Shown here one piece after another: positions 42,813 to 52,329 of a DNA stretch of 64,000 nt (within the stretch, counting starts at the first letter, position 1; every line of letters starts with the position of its first letter). Below the pieces are notes generated by a model, which saw only the letters and a program-made list of their open reading frames with translations, ran no database searches and was not told where the DNA came from. The position numbers and the translations under genes were made by a program. This DNA comes from Pseudomonas sp. TH43 (GTDB lineage: Bacteria; Pseudomonadota; Gammaproteobacteria; Pseudomonadales; Pseudomonadaceae). The stretch lies in assembly GCF_016650635.1 (NCBI RefSeq), contig NZ_JAEKFI010000004.1, forward strand, positions 1,844,501 to 1,908,500, read 5' to 3'.

Positions 42813-42889
42813 TGGTGCACCAGGCGGGATTCGAACCCACGACCCCTGCCTTCGGAGGGCAGTACTCTATCCAGCTGAGCTACTGGTGC
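42813..42889 (-). tRNA. tRNA-Arg, anticodon CCG
   Basis: A 77-nt cloverleaf read on the minus strand. The acceptor stem GCACCAG pairs with CTGGTGC; the D arm contains AGCTCAGCTGGATAGAG; the anticodon loop CTCCGAA carries CCG; the T arm is GTGGGTTCGAATCCCGC. The discriminator base A and an encoded CCA end complete it. It reads CGG arginine codons and stands alone between terminator and its promoter. Confidence 0.96.
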
Positions 42890-43330
42890 AGCGGGCGACA
42901 TCATACCTAGGTCGGCTCGGGGCGTCCATGCTGGGTTTTGGCGTGGATTGTGAGTGCGCGTGTCGGTTGAAATCGCTGCATTCCATAAAGCTGTAACGTC
43001 CTGCAAAACCCTCGCTTGGCGCTTCGGTGTGGTTGATCTAAGGTTTTGTTGCGGCGAAGGCTTTTGGCGCGTTGATCTGAAAATTTCCACAAACGCGGCG
43101 TTTTTGTTCTTTTTTTCGAACGACCTATTGTCCTTTACCCCCTTTGATCCTACGATCCGTTTGAGATTTCAAACGCTCTTTGCTGGGTGTTGCAGCGCTG
43201 GTGGTTCGAAATGTCCACGGTTGATGCGCCACACCCGGTCACTGATTTCCCTGACGGCAGCCTTGCGAGGCGCCTTTCTACAATCATAATTTGCTCCGCG
43301 CAGGCCGCGGTGCTGTTAAGGAAAGCCGAC
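42890..43330. other. 441-bp intergenic region between tRNA-Arg and gabD
   Basis: No gene supported. The left end holds the tRNA promoter. The region from about 43050 to 43200 has T-rich stretches and probably contains the gabD promoter, but no confident boxes, operator or riboswitch could be assigned. Confidence 0.5.
42900..42928 (-). promoter_or_regulatory. Promoter of tRNA-Arg
   Basis: Read on the minus strand: TGGACG (-35), 17-base spacer, TATGAT (-10), then about ten bases to the tRNA start. The spacer contains CGAGCCGACC, a GC-rich stretch usual in stable-RNA promoters. Confidence 0.65.
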
Positions 43331-44773
43331 ATGCAGCTTAAAGACACCCAGTTGTTCCGCCAGCAAGCCTTCATTGATGGCGCTTGGGTTGATGCGGACA
43401 ACGGTCAGACGATCAAGGTCAATAACCCGGCCACCGGCGAAATCCTCGGTACCGTGCCAAAAATGGGCGCCGCCGAAACCCGCCGTGCCATCGAAGCCGC
43501 TGACAAGGCGCTGCCGGCCTGGCGTGCACTGACCGCCAAGGAGCGTGCAGGCAAGCTGCGTCGTTGGTTCGAACTGATGATCGAGAACCAGGACGACCTC
43601 GCTCGCCTGATGACCCTCGAACAGGGCAAGCCGCTGGCCGAAGCCAAGGGCGAAATCGTTTACGCCGCTTCGTTCATCGAGTGGTTCGCCGAAGAAGCCA
43701 AGCGCATCTACGGTGACGTGATCCCGGGCCACCAGCCAGACAAACGCCTGATCGTGATCAAGCAGCCAATCGGCGTGACCGCAGCGATCACTCCGTGGAA
43801 CTTCCCGGCGGCGATGATCACCCGTAAAGCCGGTCCAGCGCTGGCGGCCGGTTGCACCATGGTGCTCAAGCCTGCTTCGCAAACTCCGTTTTCCGCTTTC
43901 GCCCTGGCCGAACTGGCTCAGCGTGCCGGCATTCCTGCGGGCGTATTCAGCGTGGTCTCCGGCAGTGCTGGCGACATCGGCAGCGAGCTGACCAGCAACC
44001 CGATCGTGCGCAAACTGTCCTTCACCGGTTCGACCGAAATCGGTCGTCAACTGATGGCGGAATGTGCCAAGGACATCAAGAAAGTCTCGCTGGAACTGGG
44101 CGGCAATGCGCCGTTCATCGTGTTCGACGACGCGGACCTGGATAAGGCCGTCGAAGGCGCGATCATTTCCAAGTACCGCAACAACGGCCAGACCTGCGTC
44201 TGCGCCAACCGCCTGTACATTCAGGATTCGGTCTACGACGCGTTCGCCGAGAAGCTGAAAGTGGCAGTCGCCAAGCTGAAGATCGGTAACGGTCTGGAAG
44301 ACGGCACCACCACGGGCCCGCTGATCGACGAAAAAGCCGTGGCCAAGGTGCAGGAACACATTGCTGACGCTGTAGCCAAAGGCGCTACCGTGCTGGCCGG
44401 TGGCAAGGCGATGGAAGGCAACTTCTTCGAGCCGACCATTCTGACCAACGTGCCGAAAAACGCAGCCGTGGCCAAGGAAGAAACCTTCGGCCCACTGGCG
44501 CCGCTGTTCCGCTTCAAAGACGAAGCCGAAGTGATCGCGATGTCCAACGACACCGAGTTCGGTCTCGCTTCGTACTTCTACGCTCGCGACCTGGGCCGTG
44601 TGTTCCGTGTGGCGGAAGCGCTGGAATACGGCATGGTTGGCGTCAACACCGGGCTGATCTCCAACGAAGTCGCGCCGTTCGGCGGCATCAAGGCCTCGGG
44701 CCTGGGCCGTGAAGGCTCCAAGTACGGCATCGAAGATTACCTGGAAATCAAATACCTCTGCCTGGGCATCTAA
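43331..44773 (+). CDS. gabD: NADP-dependent succinate-semialdehyde dehydrogenase
   Basis: Oxidises succinate semialdehyde to succinate in the GABA shunt. The 480-aa protein carries the aldehyde-dehydrogenase signatures TPWNFPAAMITRK, LSFTGSTEIGRQL, the general-base ELGGNAPFIVFDDADL and the nucleophile motif NNGQTCVCANRLYI. The ATG at 43331 has AAGGAAA upstream; longer in-frame starts lack support. gabT follows 185 bases downstream in the same direction. The 185-base gap leaves room for a second promoter or attenuation. The same pair occurs in P. aeruginosa. Confidence 0.95.
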   Translation: MQLKDTQLFRQQAFIDGAWVDADNGQTIKVNNPATGEILGTVPKMGAAETRRAIEAADKALPAWRALTAKERAGKLRRWFELMIENQDDLARLMTLEQGKPLAEAKGEIVYAASFIEWFAEEAKRIYGDVIPGHQPDKRLIVIKQPIGVTAAITPWNFPAAMITRKAGPALAAGCTMVLKPASQTPFSAFALAELAQRAGIPAGVFSVVSGSAGDIGSELTSNPIVRKLSFTGSTEIGRQLMAECAKDIKKVSLELGGNAPFIVFDDADLDKAVEGAIISKYRNNGQTCVCANRLYIQDSVYDAFAEKLKVAVAKLKIGNGLEDGTTTGPLIDEKAVAKVQEHIADAVAKGATVLAGGKAMEGNFFEPTILTNVPKNAAVAKEETFGPLAPLFRFKDEAEVIAMSNDTEFGLASYFYARDLGRVFRVAEALEYGMVGVNTGLISNEVAPFGGIKASGLGREGSKYGIEDYLEIKYLCLGI

Positions 44774-44958
44774 GCCGAGAAAGAGATCGCTGCAAACGCA
44801 AAGGGCACGAGAGCGCTGTCCCTTTGCGTCGTTTCAAACCGGAATTTTCTCTGCGGCCGGGAACGCCGTGGCAGTCGATCATCGCATGCTGCCACCGTCG
44901 CTTCCTCCCGCTTAATCCTTGAACCACGCCGCCCGATGAGCGGCGAATGAGGACTGTA

Positions 44959-46236
44959 ATGAGCAAGACTAACGCTGAACTGATGGCCCGCCGTACCGCT
45001 GCTGTACCACGTGGCGTCGGCCAGATTCACCCGATCTTCGCCGAGTCCGCGAAGAACGCTACCGTGACTGACGTTGAAGGTCGTGAGTTCATCGACTTCG
45101 CTGGCGGTATCGCGGTGCTGAATACCGGCCACGTGCACCCGAAAATCATCGCCGCCGTGACCGAACAGCTGAACAAGCTGACCCACACTTGCTTCCAGGT
45201 TCTGGCCTACGAGCCGTACGTAGAAGTGTGCGAAAAGATCAACGCCAAGATCCCGGGTGATTTCGCCAAGAAAACCCTGCTGGTCACCACCGGTTCCGAA
45301 GCCGTAGAAAACGCCGTGAAAATCGCCCGTGCCGCCACTGGCCGCGCTGGCGTGATCGCCTTCACCGGCGCTTACCACGGTCGCACCATGATGACCCTGG
45401 GCCTGACCGGTAAAGTCGTGCCTTACTCGGCCGGCATGGGCCTGATGCCAGGCGGCATCTTCCGCGCGCTGTACCCGAACGAACTGCACGGCGTGAGCAT
45501 CGACGACTCGATCGCTTCCATCGAACGCATCTTCAAGAACGACGCCGAGCCGAAAGACATCGCCGCGATCATCATCGAGCCGGTACAGGGTGAAGGTGGT
45601 TTCTACGTCGCGCCGAAGGAATTCATGAAGCGTCTGCGCGCACTGTGCGACCAGCACGGCATCCTGCTGATCGCTGACGAAGTACAGACCGGCGCTGGCC
45701 GTACCGGTACGTTCTTCGCCATGGAACAGATGGGCGTTGCTGCCGACCTGACCACCTTCGCCAAATCCATCGCTGGCGGCTTCCCGCTGGCCGGTGTTTG
45801 CGGCAAGGCCGAATACATGGACGCCATCGCTCCAGGCGGCCTCGGCGGCACCTACGCCGGTAGCCCGATCGCTTGCGCCGCGGCCCTGGCCGTGATGGAA
45901 GTGTTTGAAGAAGAAAACCTGCTGGATCGCTGCAAGGCAGTCGGCGAGCGTCTGGTAACCGGCCTGAAAGCCATCCAGGCCAAGTACCCGGTCATCGGCG
46001 AAGTCCGTGCCTTGGGCGCGATGATCGCGGTCGAGTTGTTCGAAAACGGCGACAGCCACAAACCAAACGCTGCTGCAGTAGCGTCGGTTGTGGCCAAGGC
46101 GCGCGACAAGGGCCTGATCCTGCTGTCGTGCGGCACTTACGGCAACGTGCTGCGCGTACTCGTACCGCTGACTTCGCCGGACGAGCAACTGGACAAAGGC
46201 CTGGCGATCATCGAAGAGTGCTTCTCCGAGCTGTAA
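44959..46236 (+). CDS. gabT: 4-aminobutyrate aminotransferase
   Basis: PLP enzyme that converts GABA and 2-oxoglutarate to succinate semialdehyde and glutamate. The 425-aa class III aminotransferase shows TTGSEAVENAVKIARAATGR, the PLP-phosphate contacts GAYHGRTMMTLGLTG, IIEPVQGEGGF, LIADEVQTGAGRTG and the Schiff-base lysine in TTFAKSIAGGFPL. GAGGA lies before the chosen ATG; an in-frame ATG 12 bases upstream is also possible. It works directly after GABA uptake and before GabD. A strong terminator follows. Confidence 0.95.
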   Translation: MSKTNAELMARRTAAVPRGVGQIHPIFAESAKNATVTDVEGREFIDFAGGIAVLNTGHVHPKIIAAVTEQLNKLTHTCFQVLAYEPYVEVCEKINAKIPGDFAKKTLLVTTGSEAVENAVKIARAATGRAGVIAFTGAYHGRTMMTLGLTGKVVPYSAGMGLMPGGIFRALYPNELHGVSIDDSIASIERIFKNDAEPKDIAAIIIEPVQGEGGFYVAPKEFMKRLRALCDQHGILLIADEVQTGAGRTGTFFAMEQMGVAADLTTFAKSIAGGFPLAGVCGKAEYMDAIAPGGLGGTYAGSPIACAAALAVMEVFEEENLLDRCKAVGERLVTGLKAIQAKYPVIGEVRALGAMIAVELFENGDSHKPNAAAVASVVAKARDKGLILLSCGTYGNVLRVLVPLTSPDEQLDKGLAIIEECFSEL

Positions 46237-46263
46237 TGCCCGGCGCTGTGTGATCGGATCGAC

Positions 46264-46290
46264 AAAAAACCCGCCTCGGCGGGTTTTTTT
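46264..46290 (+). terminator. Rho-independent terminator after gabT
   Basis: Stem AACCCGCC / GGCGGGTT with a three- to four-base loop and seven T, preceded by an A-run, 27 bases after the gabT stop. Confidence 0.93.
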
Positions 46291-46377
46291 ACGCCCCTTG
46301 AAACACATCGGGCGCTTTAGCGCTGTATCGAATGGCCAGCATTGGCTAAGGTTCAGGCATTGCAAGGGAGAGCGCGC

Positions 46378-47589
46378 ATGACTGCCGTTGAATTACCCGC
46401 CGTACCCCGAGTGCTGATTGCCGAGGCTGATCCATGGTCTCGTGACTTGCTCAAACAAGTGTTGCTGAACGTGCGTTGCGATGCTCGTGTCGATTTGTGT
46501 GCCGATGGCCAGCAGGCCTTGGACCTGCTGCGTGACGTGCCCTATGACCTGGCGATCGTTGACTGGGAATTGCCCGGCACCGACGGTCTCAACGTGCTGC
46601 GCAGCGTGCGTCAGCGCAAACGCAATCCGCCGCTGCCGTTCATTTTGATGAGCAGTCGCACTGACAGCGCCAGCGTGCGCGAAGCCCTGCCGCTGGCGCC
46701 GACCGCCTACCTTGCCAAACCGCTGAACATGGAAAGCCTGACCGACCGCTTGCAGGGTTTGCTGCTCAATGCTGGCGAGGAGGTATTTTGCGAAGTACCG
46801 GCCCTGGCATCGGGCATGACCTTGTCGGTGTTTCTTGAGCGGCGCCGTGAGCAGGCCGATGGTGCGCCGTTGATGACTGATGTGCAGGTGGCAGTCAAAC
46901 GCAGCCTGAATCCCAATGGGCTGGACCTGAAGCTGCTGGAAGAAGAGATTCGCACCGATCCGCAGATCACGGCCGTGTTGATTGCCGCCGCCAATAGCGC
47001 CGCGCAACACCATGGCGCGCCGGTGCAGACCCTGGCGCAGGCACTGCAGCGCTTGGGCACCGGGCAGAGCATGAACCTGATTCTGGGGCTGGCGCTCAAG
47101 CGCAGTGCCAGGCTCAGCGACCCGTGTCTGGCTGACTATGCCGAGCGTTACTGGGGACTGTCGCTGCACACCGCTGAATATGCGCGCACCTTGGCGCGCT
47201 TGCTCGATCTCGATCAGGAGCGCTGCTATTGCGCGGGCATACTGCATCGCCTCGGTGATCTGGCATTGCTGCGTTGTTTACAGGAATGGCAGCAGGCCGG
47301 TGGAGAGCTGGATGAGTTGGAGGAGGTCGGCGAAGCACTGGCAGAATTTGGCGCGGCCTATGGTTCGGCGCTGCGAGCCCGCTGGCGTTTGCCGCTGGAG
47401 TTGCGTGAGTTGATTGCCGCGGTCTACCAGCTCGGTGGCGGGGTGTATTCGCGTGAGGCGCTGGTGATGAACATGGCGGCGCAGATGGCCCATCTGACCG
47501 AGCGCGAAGGCATAGAGGAACTGGCCAAGAGCCGCACGGCACGGCTGCTCAAGATCGGCTTGCCGGAGTTGATACGAATGCGCAAATAA
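46378..47589 (+). CDS. Response regulator with HDOD domain
   Basis: Two-domain signalling protein of 403 aa. Residues about 10-130 form a receiver domain with phospho-acceptor Asp in DLAIVDWELPGTDGL and Lys in TAYLAKPLN. Residues about 175-370 form an HDOD domain (IRTDPQITAVLIAAANSAAQ, HTAEYARTLARLL, CYCAGILHRLGDLALL) lacking the catalytic HD pair of true HD-GYP enzymes. GGGAGAG precedes the ATG. HDOD proteins act in signalling of motility, biofilm and c-di-GMP networks. No cognate kinase is adjacent. Confidence 0.88.
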   Translation: MTAVELPAVPRVLIAEADPWSRDLLKQVLLNVRCDARVDLCADGQQALDLLRDVPYDLAIVDWELPGTDGLNVLRSVRQRKRNPPLPFILMSSRTDSASVREALPLAPTAYLAKPLNMESLTDRLQGLLLNAGEEVFCEVPALASGMTLSVFLERRREQADGAPLMTDVQVAVKRSLNPNGLDLKLLEEEIRTDPQITAVLIAAANSAAQHHGAPVQTLAQALQRLGTGQSMNLILGLALKRSARLSDPCLADYAERYWGLSLHTAEYARTLARLLDLDQERCYCAGILHRLGDLALLRCLQEWQQAGGELDELEEVGEALAEFGAAYGSALRARWRLPLELRELIAAVYQLGGGVYSREALVMNMAAQMAHLTEREGIEELAKSRTARLLKIGLPELIRMRK

Positions 47590-47611
47590 CCTGACTTACA
47601 CAACCCGGAGC

Positions 47612-47645
47612 CTTTGTGGTGGGGGGATAAATCCCCCCACCACAA
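47612..47645. terminator. Long perfect inverted repeat, likely shared terminator
   Basis: TTTGTGGTGGGGGGAT pairs with ATCCCCCCACCACAAA across two bases, between the convergent HDOD and diguanylate cyclase genes. The arms resemble the core of the GTGGCGAGGGGATTTATCCCC repeat family at 52164 and 62369. Confidence 0.7.
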
Positions 47646-47656
47646 ATGCCTACAAA

Positions 47657-48655
47657 TCAAATGATTCGTGCGCAGATAATGCGGTTCTTGCCCTGGCGCT
47701 TGGCCTCGTACATCGCCGCGTCCGCACGGGCGAACAGGCTGTCGAGGTTTTCATCTGCCTCGGTGAGGCTGGTCAGACCCTGGCTGACGGTGATGCCGAA
47801 CGTCTGGGCGTCATGGCTGAAACTCAAACGCTGAATCTCCTGTTGCAGCCGCTCGGCCACCTGCATGGCCATGTCCGGCGCACATCCTGGAAACACGGCG
47901 GCAAACTCTTCCCCGCCAATCCGCCCGAACAGATCGCCCCGGCGTAACGAACCGCGCCCGCACTCGGCGATTTTTTGCAGCACGTTGTCACCCTCGGGAT
48001 GGCCGTAGCTGTCGTTGATCAGTTTGAAGTCATCGATATCCAGCAACAGAAACGCCAGTGGCAAGCCTTGCAGGCGCGCCTCTTCAAACGCGCGATTGGC
48101 GCATTCGAAAAAGTGTCGACGGTTGCTGCTTTGGGTCAGTACGTCGGTGGTCGCCAGGCGATGCAGTTCGGTTTCCATCTGCTTCTTGTCGGTGATGTCC
48201 TCGGCGATGCCGACAATGATCACCGGTTGCCCCGGTTCGTCCTGACGATTGATGAAGCATTTGTCGCTGAGCCAGCGCACCGAGCCATCAGCGGCGATGA
48301 TCCGATATTCGCGATCTTCCACCGCGCCTTTGTGCAGGACGTCGGCGAGGCTGCGCTCGGCGTATTCAAGGTCATCGGGATAGATGCTGTCGCGCCACTG
48401 ATTGTGGTCAGCGAGTAGAAGCCCGGCAGAGCGGCCGAAAATTCGTTCATACGCAGGGCTGACGTAAAGCACCTGGCGGGTTTCCCAATTGAAGGCCCAA
48501 AGCACGGCGTTGACGCTGACCAGCAGCGAGCTGAACAGCTGTTCGCGTTCGCTCAGCCGCGCGACTTCGCCTTGGGCGTGCATCAATGCCATGAGGGTTT
48601 GCGCGGCCTCGGGCCACTGCGCAAGGGATGAGTCTTTTTGATTGTTATTGACCAT
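47657..48655 (-). CDS. PAS-GGDEF diguanylate cyclase
   Basis: Makes the second messenger c-di-GMP. The 332-aa soluble protein has a PAS/PAC sensor (about 45-165, YVSPAYERIFGRSAG, EYRIIAADGSVRW) followed by a GGDEF domain with the active-site sequence RIGGEEFA and LAFLLLDIDDFKLINDSYGH. The domain opening reads TDVLTQSSNRRHF, where most family members have TDxLTGLxNRR. No RxxD inhibitory site five residues before GGEEF is seen. The start ATG opens MVNNNQKDSS. Confidence 0.9.
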   Translation of the reverse strand: MVNNNQKDSSLAQWPEAAQTLMALMHAQGEVARLSEREQLFSSLLVSVNAVLWAFNWETRQVLYVSPAYERIFGRSAGLLLADHNQWRDSIYPDDLEYAERSLADVLHKGAVEDREYRIIAADGSVRWLSDKCFINRQDEPGQPVIIVGIAEDITDKKQMETELHRLATTDVLTQSSNRRHFFECANRAFEEARLQGLPLAFLLLDIDDFKLINDSYGHPEGDNVLQKIAECGRGSLRRGDLFGRIGGEEFAAVFPGCAPDMAMQVAERLQQEIQRLSFSHDAQTFGITVSQGLTSLTEADENLDSLFARADAAMYEAKRQGKNRIICARII

Positions 48656-48823
48656 CGGCACTCGTCTCAAAGGGCGTGCCGGGAGTTCGACAACAGCCAC
48701 AGTACAGCCCGCCGGGGTGGCGAAGTGTCTTTGAGATAGGGGATTTTTAGCTTAGTTCCCACTGGGTGTGGGGTTCCGCCAGGCGGTAAATTGCCACTGC
48801 CGCTAGGGGACTGGTGGTAATCC

Positions 48824-48904
48824 TGCAGGAGCCGCAGGCTGCGATCTTGTGATTTGTTTTTAAAAAGACAAGATCAAAAGATCGCAGCCTGCGGCAGCTC
48901 CTAC
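48824..48904. repeat. REP-like inverted repeat (GATCGCAGCC type)
   Basis: Arms GCAGGAGCCGCAGGCTGCGATC and the complement AAGATCGCAGCCTGCGGCAG flank a 30-base A/T-rich loop, at the 3' end of the desaturase gene. Confidence 0.85.
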
Positions 48905-48907
48905 CTG

Positions 48908-50089
48908 TTATGCGGCGGGGCGCAGCGAGTAGGTTTTCAACTGGTCAGCAAAATCGCGCAGGGACTGGATGCCACTGGCCTCGGCCTCGTGAATCCACTC
49001 TTTGATGGCCGCGAGCATGTCGTGGCCATTTGCGCTGGTCTTGACCCAGATCTGCTGCAGGGCGAGGCGTTTTTCGTAAATTACCTTCAGCGCCTGGCTG
49101 TGCTCGAGCATGTTCTGGATGCGCAGGTGATGACGATCTTCCAGCAGACTGGTTTCCCGCGACAGCAGGCGTTTGGCCCGATGGAACTGGTGGCGCACCG
49201 AATGATCGACCTTGGCCAGCTCTTGCTTGACCAGTGGGCCGATCACCAACTTGCGGTACTGGGCCATGATCTGGAAGCGGTTGTTAAGGATCGCCATTGC
49301 GGTGTCCATGTCCAGGCTGCCTTTGCCTTCCACACGGTGGGCAATCGGCGCGACACGCTGCACCTTGGCCAGACGCAGAAAACTGAAGACTTTGATCCAT
49401 GCCCAACCGAGGTCGAACTCCCACTTCTTCACCGACAGCTTGGCCGAGTTTGGGTAGGTGTGATGGTTGTTGTGCAGTTCTTCACCGCCGATCAGGATGC
49501 CCCATGGCACCAGATTGGTCGCCGCGTCGCGGCATTCGAAATTGCGGTAGCCAACGGCATGGCCCAGCCCGTTGATCACGCCGGCGGCCCACACCGGGAT
49601 CCACATCATCTGGATCGCCCAGATGGTGATGCCGATGGTGCCGAACAGCAGCAGGTCGATGACGCCCATGATCGCGACGCCCAACAGCGGATAGCGACTG
49701 TAGACGTTGCGTTCGATCCAGTCTTCCGGGCAGTTCTTGCCGTAGATGCGCAGGGTTTCCGGGTTCTGGGCTTCGGCACGGTACAGCTCGGCGCCGGTAC
49801 GCAGTACTGTGGAAAGACCTTTGATGACCGGGCTGTGCGGGTCATCTTCGGTTTCGCATTTGGCGTGGTGTTTACGGTGGATGGCAGTCCACTCGCGGGT
49901 GTTCTGCGCCGTGGTCAGCCACAGCCAGAATCGGAAAAAGTGCTTCAGGCCAGCATTCAGCTCAAGCGAGCGATGGGCCGAGTAACGGTGCAGATAGACC
50001 GTGACGCCGACAATTGTCACGTGAGTCATCAGCAGGGTGACTGCGACCAGTGACCAGGCCGACAAGCCAAGAAAACCTTCGTACCACAT
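48908..50089 (-). CDS. desA: Delta-9-type fatty-acid desaturase
   Basis: Inner-membrane di-iron desaturase of 393 aa. The three His boxes are intact: HRYSAH, HRKHH and HNNHH, with membrane segments LSAWSLVAVTLLMTHVTIVGVTVYL and LLGVAIMGVIDLLLFGTIGITIWAIQ. A C-terminal helical extension of about 120 residues follows. It strongly resembles DesA, which desaturates acyl chains of phospholipids and adjusts fluidity at low temperature. The order desA next to a PAS-GGDEF-EAL gene is the same as I recall for PA0286-PA0285. Whether it acts on phospholipid or acyl-CoA is not shown by the sequence. Confidence 0.88.
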   Translation of the reverse strand: MWYEGFLGLSAWSLVAVTLLMTHVTIVGVTVYLHRYSAHRSLELNAGLKHFFRFWLWLTTAQNTREWTAIHRKHHAKCETEDDPHSPVIKGLSTVLRTGAELYRAEAQNPETLRIYGKNCPEDWIERNVYSRYPLLGVAIMGVIDLLLFGTIGITIWAIQMMWIPVWAAGVINGLGHAVGYRNFECRDAATNLVPWGILIGGEELHNNHHTYPNSAKLSVKKWEFDLGWAWIKVFSFLRLAKVQRVAPIAHRVEGKGSLDMDTAMAILNNRFQIMAQYRKLVIGPLVKQELAKVDHSVRHQFHRAKRLLSRETSLLEDRHHLRIQNMLEHSQALKVIYEKRLALQQIWVKTSANGHDMLAAIKEWIHEAEASGIQSLRDFADQLKTYSLRPAA

Positions 50090-50197
50090 AGGCTATAGGG
50101 CCCTCGATAAAGATAAAAACAGCCGTTGCATTATCACTAAGCACACAGATAAAACCAGTCGCCCTTTCAGATAAGAGTCGCTGAATGTTTCTTGACC

Positions 50198-50203
50198 TAT
50201 AAT
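50198..50203 (+). promoter_or_regulatory. Candidate -10 box for the PAS-GGDEF-EAL gene
   Basis: A perfect TATAAT 21 bases upstream of the ATG in the 134-base divergent region. The matching -35 is poor (ATAAGA-like), so activator help is likely if it is used. Confidence 0.35.
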
Positions 50204-50223
50204 TCCAACCTTTTTGTAGGGAC

Positions 50224-52155
50224 ATGGACAGCCGAATGTCTGCCACTTATCGCGATGCCTTGCGTGCAGCGCTGCTCTATCTCGTGCTTGCCGCTCTGTG
50301 GCTGCAAGGTTCTGATCATTTATTAAACAATTTCTTCGATGACTCCGTCGATCTTGCCCGATGGCAACTGATCAACGGTTACGTCTTCGCGGCGATCAGC
50401 GCCGGGCTGATCTTTCTGGCGCGGGCACGCTTGTGCGAGTTTCTCGGGATCGGTGCGCGGTTGCGCGAGCGTCACGCCGACCGCGAGCGCTTGCGTCAGG
50501 CTGCGGCGGTGTTCGATTGCACGCGAGAGGGCGTGCTGGTCACCAATCATCAGGGGCTGATCGTGCACGTCAATCGCGCGTTCATCGAGATCACCGGTTA
50601 CCAGCGCGAAGAGGTACTCGGCCAGCAACCGAGCCTGTTCAAGTCCGGGCACCATCCGCCGGGTTTTTATCAGGCGATGTTTGCCACGCTGGAAGCGCAA
50701 GGCGAATGGAGCGGCGAGATCTGGAACCGGCGCAAAAGCGGCGAGATTTATCCACAGTGGCAAACCATCCGGGTCATTCGCGATGATCAGGGCCGGATCA
50801 GTCACTACGTGGCGGTGTTCTCCGACATCAGCGCGATCAAGGACTCCGAGTCCGAACTCAAACACCTCGCCCATCACGATCCGCTGACCGATCTGCCCAA
50901 TCGCCTGCTGTTCAGTGACCGTGCCGAACAGGCGCTGGCTTCGGCGCAGACTCATAAGCGTGGTTGTGCGTTGCTGATGCTCGATCTGGATCACTTCAAG
51001 ATGATCAACGACAGCCTCGGGCATAACGTTGGTGATCGACTGCTCAAAGCGGTGGCGGCGCGCTTACAGGCATTGTTCGGCCCCGGTATTACCTTGGCGC
51101 GGCTCGGCGGCGATGAATTCGCGGTGCTCTCTGAAAGTTGTCCACAACCCGGACAAGCAGCGGCATTGGCTCAGCGCATTATCGATGCACTCAAGGAGCC
51201 GTTCGGCATCGACGGCCACGAATTGTTCATCAACGCCAGCATCGGCATCAGTCTGTTCCCCAGCGATGCGCTGAGCGCGGAGCAGCTGTTGCGCAATGCC
51301 GATGCCGCGCTGTTCAAGGCCAAAAGCAGCGGGCGCAACGGTTACGCCTTGTACACCGAAGAACTTACCGCGCACGCCCAGCAGCGGGTCGAAATCGCCT
51401 TCGAACTGCGCCGCGCGCTGGAACAGCAGGAACTGCGGGTCTATTACCAACCGGTGCATGACCTGAAAACCAGTCGTCTGATCGGCGTTGAAGCCTTGGT
51501 GCGCTGGCAGCATCCGCAGCGTGGTCTGGTGTCGCCGGCGGAGTTCATCCCGATTGCCGAGCGCACCGGGTTGATCGCCGAAATCGATGCCTGGGTGATG
51601 CAACAAGCCTGCCTGCAAATGTGCCGATGGCAGCAGGCCGGGGTGGTGTTGTCATTTGTGGCGGTGAATGTTTCGTCGCGACTGTTCGCGCGGCGTGAGC
51701 TGTATCAACAGGTGGCGCAAGTGCTGCGCGACACTGGGCTGGATCCGGCGTATCTGGAATTGGAAGTCACTGAAAGCGCGGTGATGGATGACCCGGAAGT
51801 GGCGCTGGAGCAGATGCATCGCCTGCGTGAGCTGGGCATTCGTCTGGCAATCGACGATTTCGGCACAGGCTATTCGTCGCTGCTGCGGCTCAAGCGGCTG
51901 CCGGTGCAGAAGTTGAAGATTGACCAGGGATTTGTCGCTGGCTTGCCGGGGGATGAGGATGACGCGGCGATTGTCCGGGTGATTATCGCGCTGGCGCAGA
52001 GCATGGGCATGCAGGTGCATGCCGAAGGGATCGAACAGGCTGAGCAGGCGGTGTTTTTGCTGGAACAGGCGTGTGATCTGGGGCAGGGCTACTGGTTTGG
52101 GCGACCGGTGCCAGCGTTGGAGATTGACTGGGCGCGCGCACCGGTTATCGGCTGA
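50224..52155 (+). CDS. PAS-GGDEF-EAL c-di-GMP enzyme with membrane anchor
   Basis: Bifunctional-type c-di-GMP protein of 643 aa. Two N-terminal hydrophobic segments anchor it (ALLYLVLAALWLQG, VFAAISAGLIFLARA). A PAS/PAC domain follows (about 90-205, LIVHVNRAFIEITGYQREEVLGQQPSLFKSG). The GGDEF domain has an intact active site, RLGGDEFA. The EAL domain is complete: GVEALVRWQHP, IDDFGTGYSSL and LKIDQGFV, then HAEGIEQ. Both catalytic centres look functional; homologues in this location often act as phosphodiesterases. Two starts are possible, 50224 and 50236. It may tune PNAG and motility in the same cell. Confidence 0.9.
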   Translation: MDSRMSATYRDALRAALLYLVLAALWLQGSDHLLNNFFDDSVDLARWQLINGYVFAAISAGLIFLARARLCEFLGIGARLRERHADRERLRQAAAVFDCTREGVLVTNHQGLIVHVNRAFIEITGYQREEVLGQQPSLFKSGHHPPGFYQAMFATLEAQGEWSGEIWNRRKSGEIYPQWQTIRVIRDDQGRISHYVAVFSDISAIKDSESELKHLAHHDPLTDLPNRLLFSDRAEQALASAQTHKRGCALLMLDLDHFKMINDSLGHNVGDRLLKAVAARLQALFGPGITLARLGGDEFAVLSESCPQPGQAAALAQRIIDALKEPFGIDGHELFINASIGISLFPSDALSAEQLLRNADAALFKAKSSGRNGYALYTEELTAHAQQRVEIAFELRRALEQQELRVYYQPVHDLKTSRLIGVEALVRWQHPQRGLVSPAEFIPIAERTGLIAEIDAWVMQQACLQMCRWQQAGVVLSFVAVNVSSRLFARRELYQQVAQVLRDTGLDPAYLELEVTESAVMDDPEVALEQMHRLRELGIRLAIDDFGTGYSSLLRLKRLPVQKLKIDQGFVAGLPGDEDDAAIVRVIIALAQSMGMQVHAEGIEQAEQAVFLLEQACDLGQGYWFGRPVPALEIDWARAPVIG

Positions 52156-52163
52156 GTCCGATC

Positions 52164-52260
52164 CTGTGGCGCGGGGATTTATCCCCGATGGCGCGCGCAG
52201 CGGCCTCAAAAAATCGGCACTGCTACGCAGGCCATCGCCGATAAATCCCCTCACCACAGG
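52164..52260. repeat. Long inverted repeat (GTGGCGAGGGGATTTATCCCC type)
   Basis: Arms TGTGGCGCGGGGATTTATCC and GATAAATCCCCTCACCACA with about 55 bases between them, directly after the PAS-GGDEF-EAL stop. It is the same family that forms the core of the tandem array at 62369 and the sbp-cysT spacer. Confidence 0.82.
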
Positions 52261-52329
52261 GTGATCTGTCGGCTTCCGGGTCCGCGCAAACCCTTGCTCC
52301 ACCACATAATGTTTTCTGGTTATATAAAC

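Noticed and set aside
46378..47589. HD-GYP c-di-GMP phosphodiesterase.
   Set aside because: The HD and GYP catalytic residues are absent; the pattern fits the non-catalytic HDOD domain.
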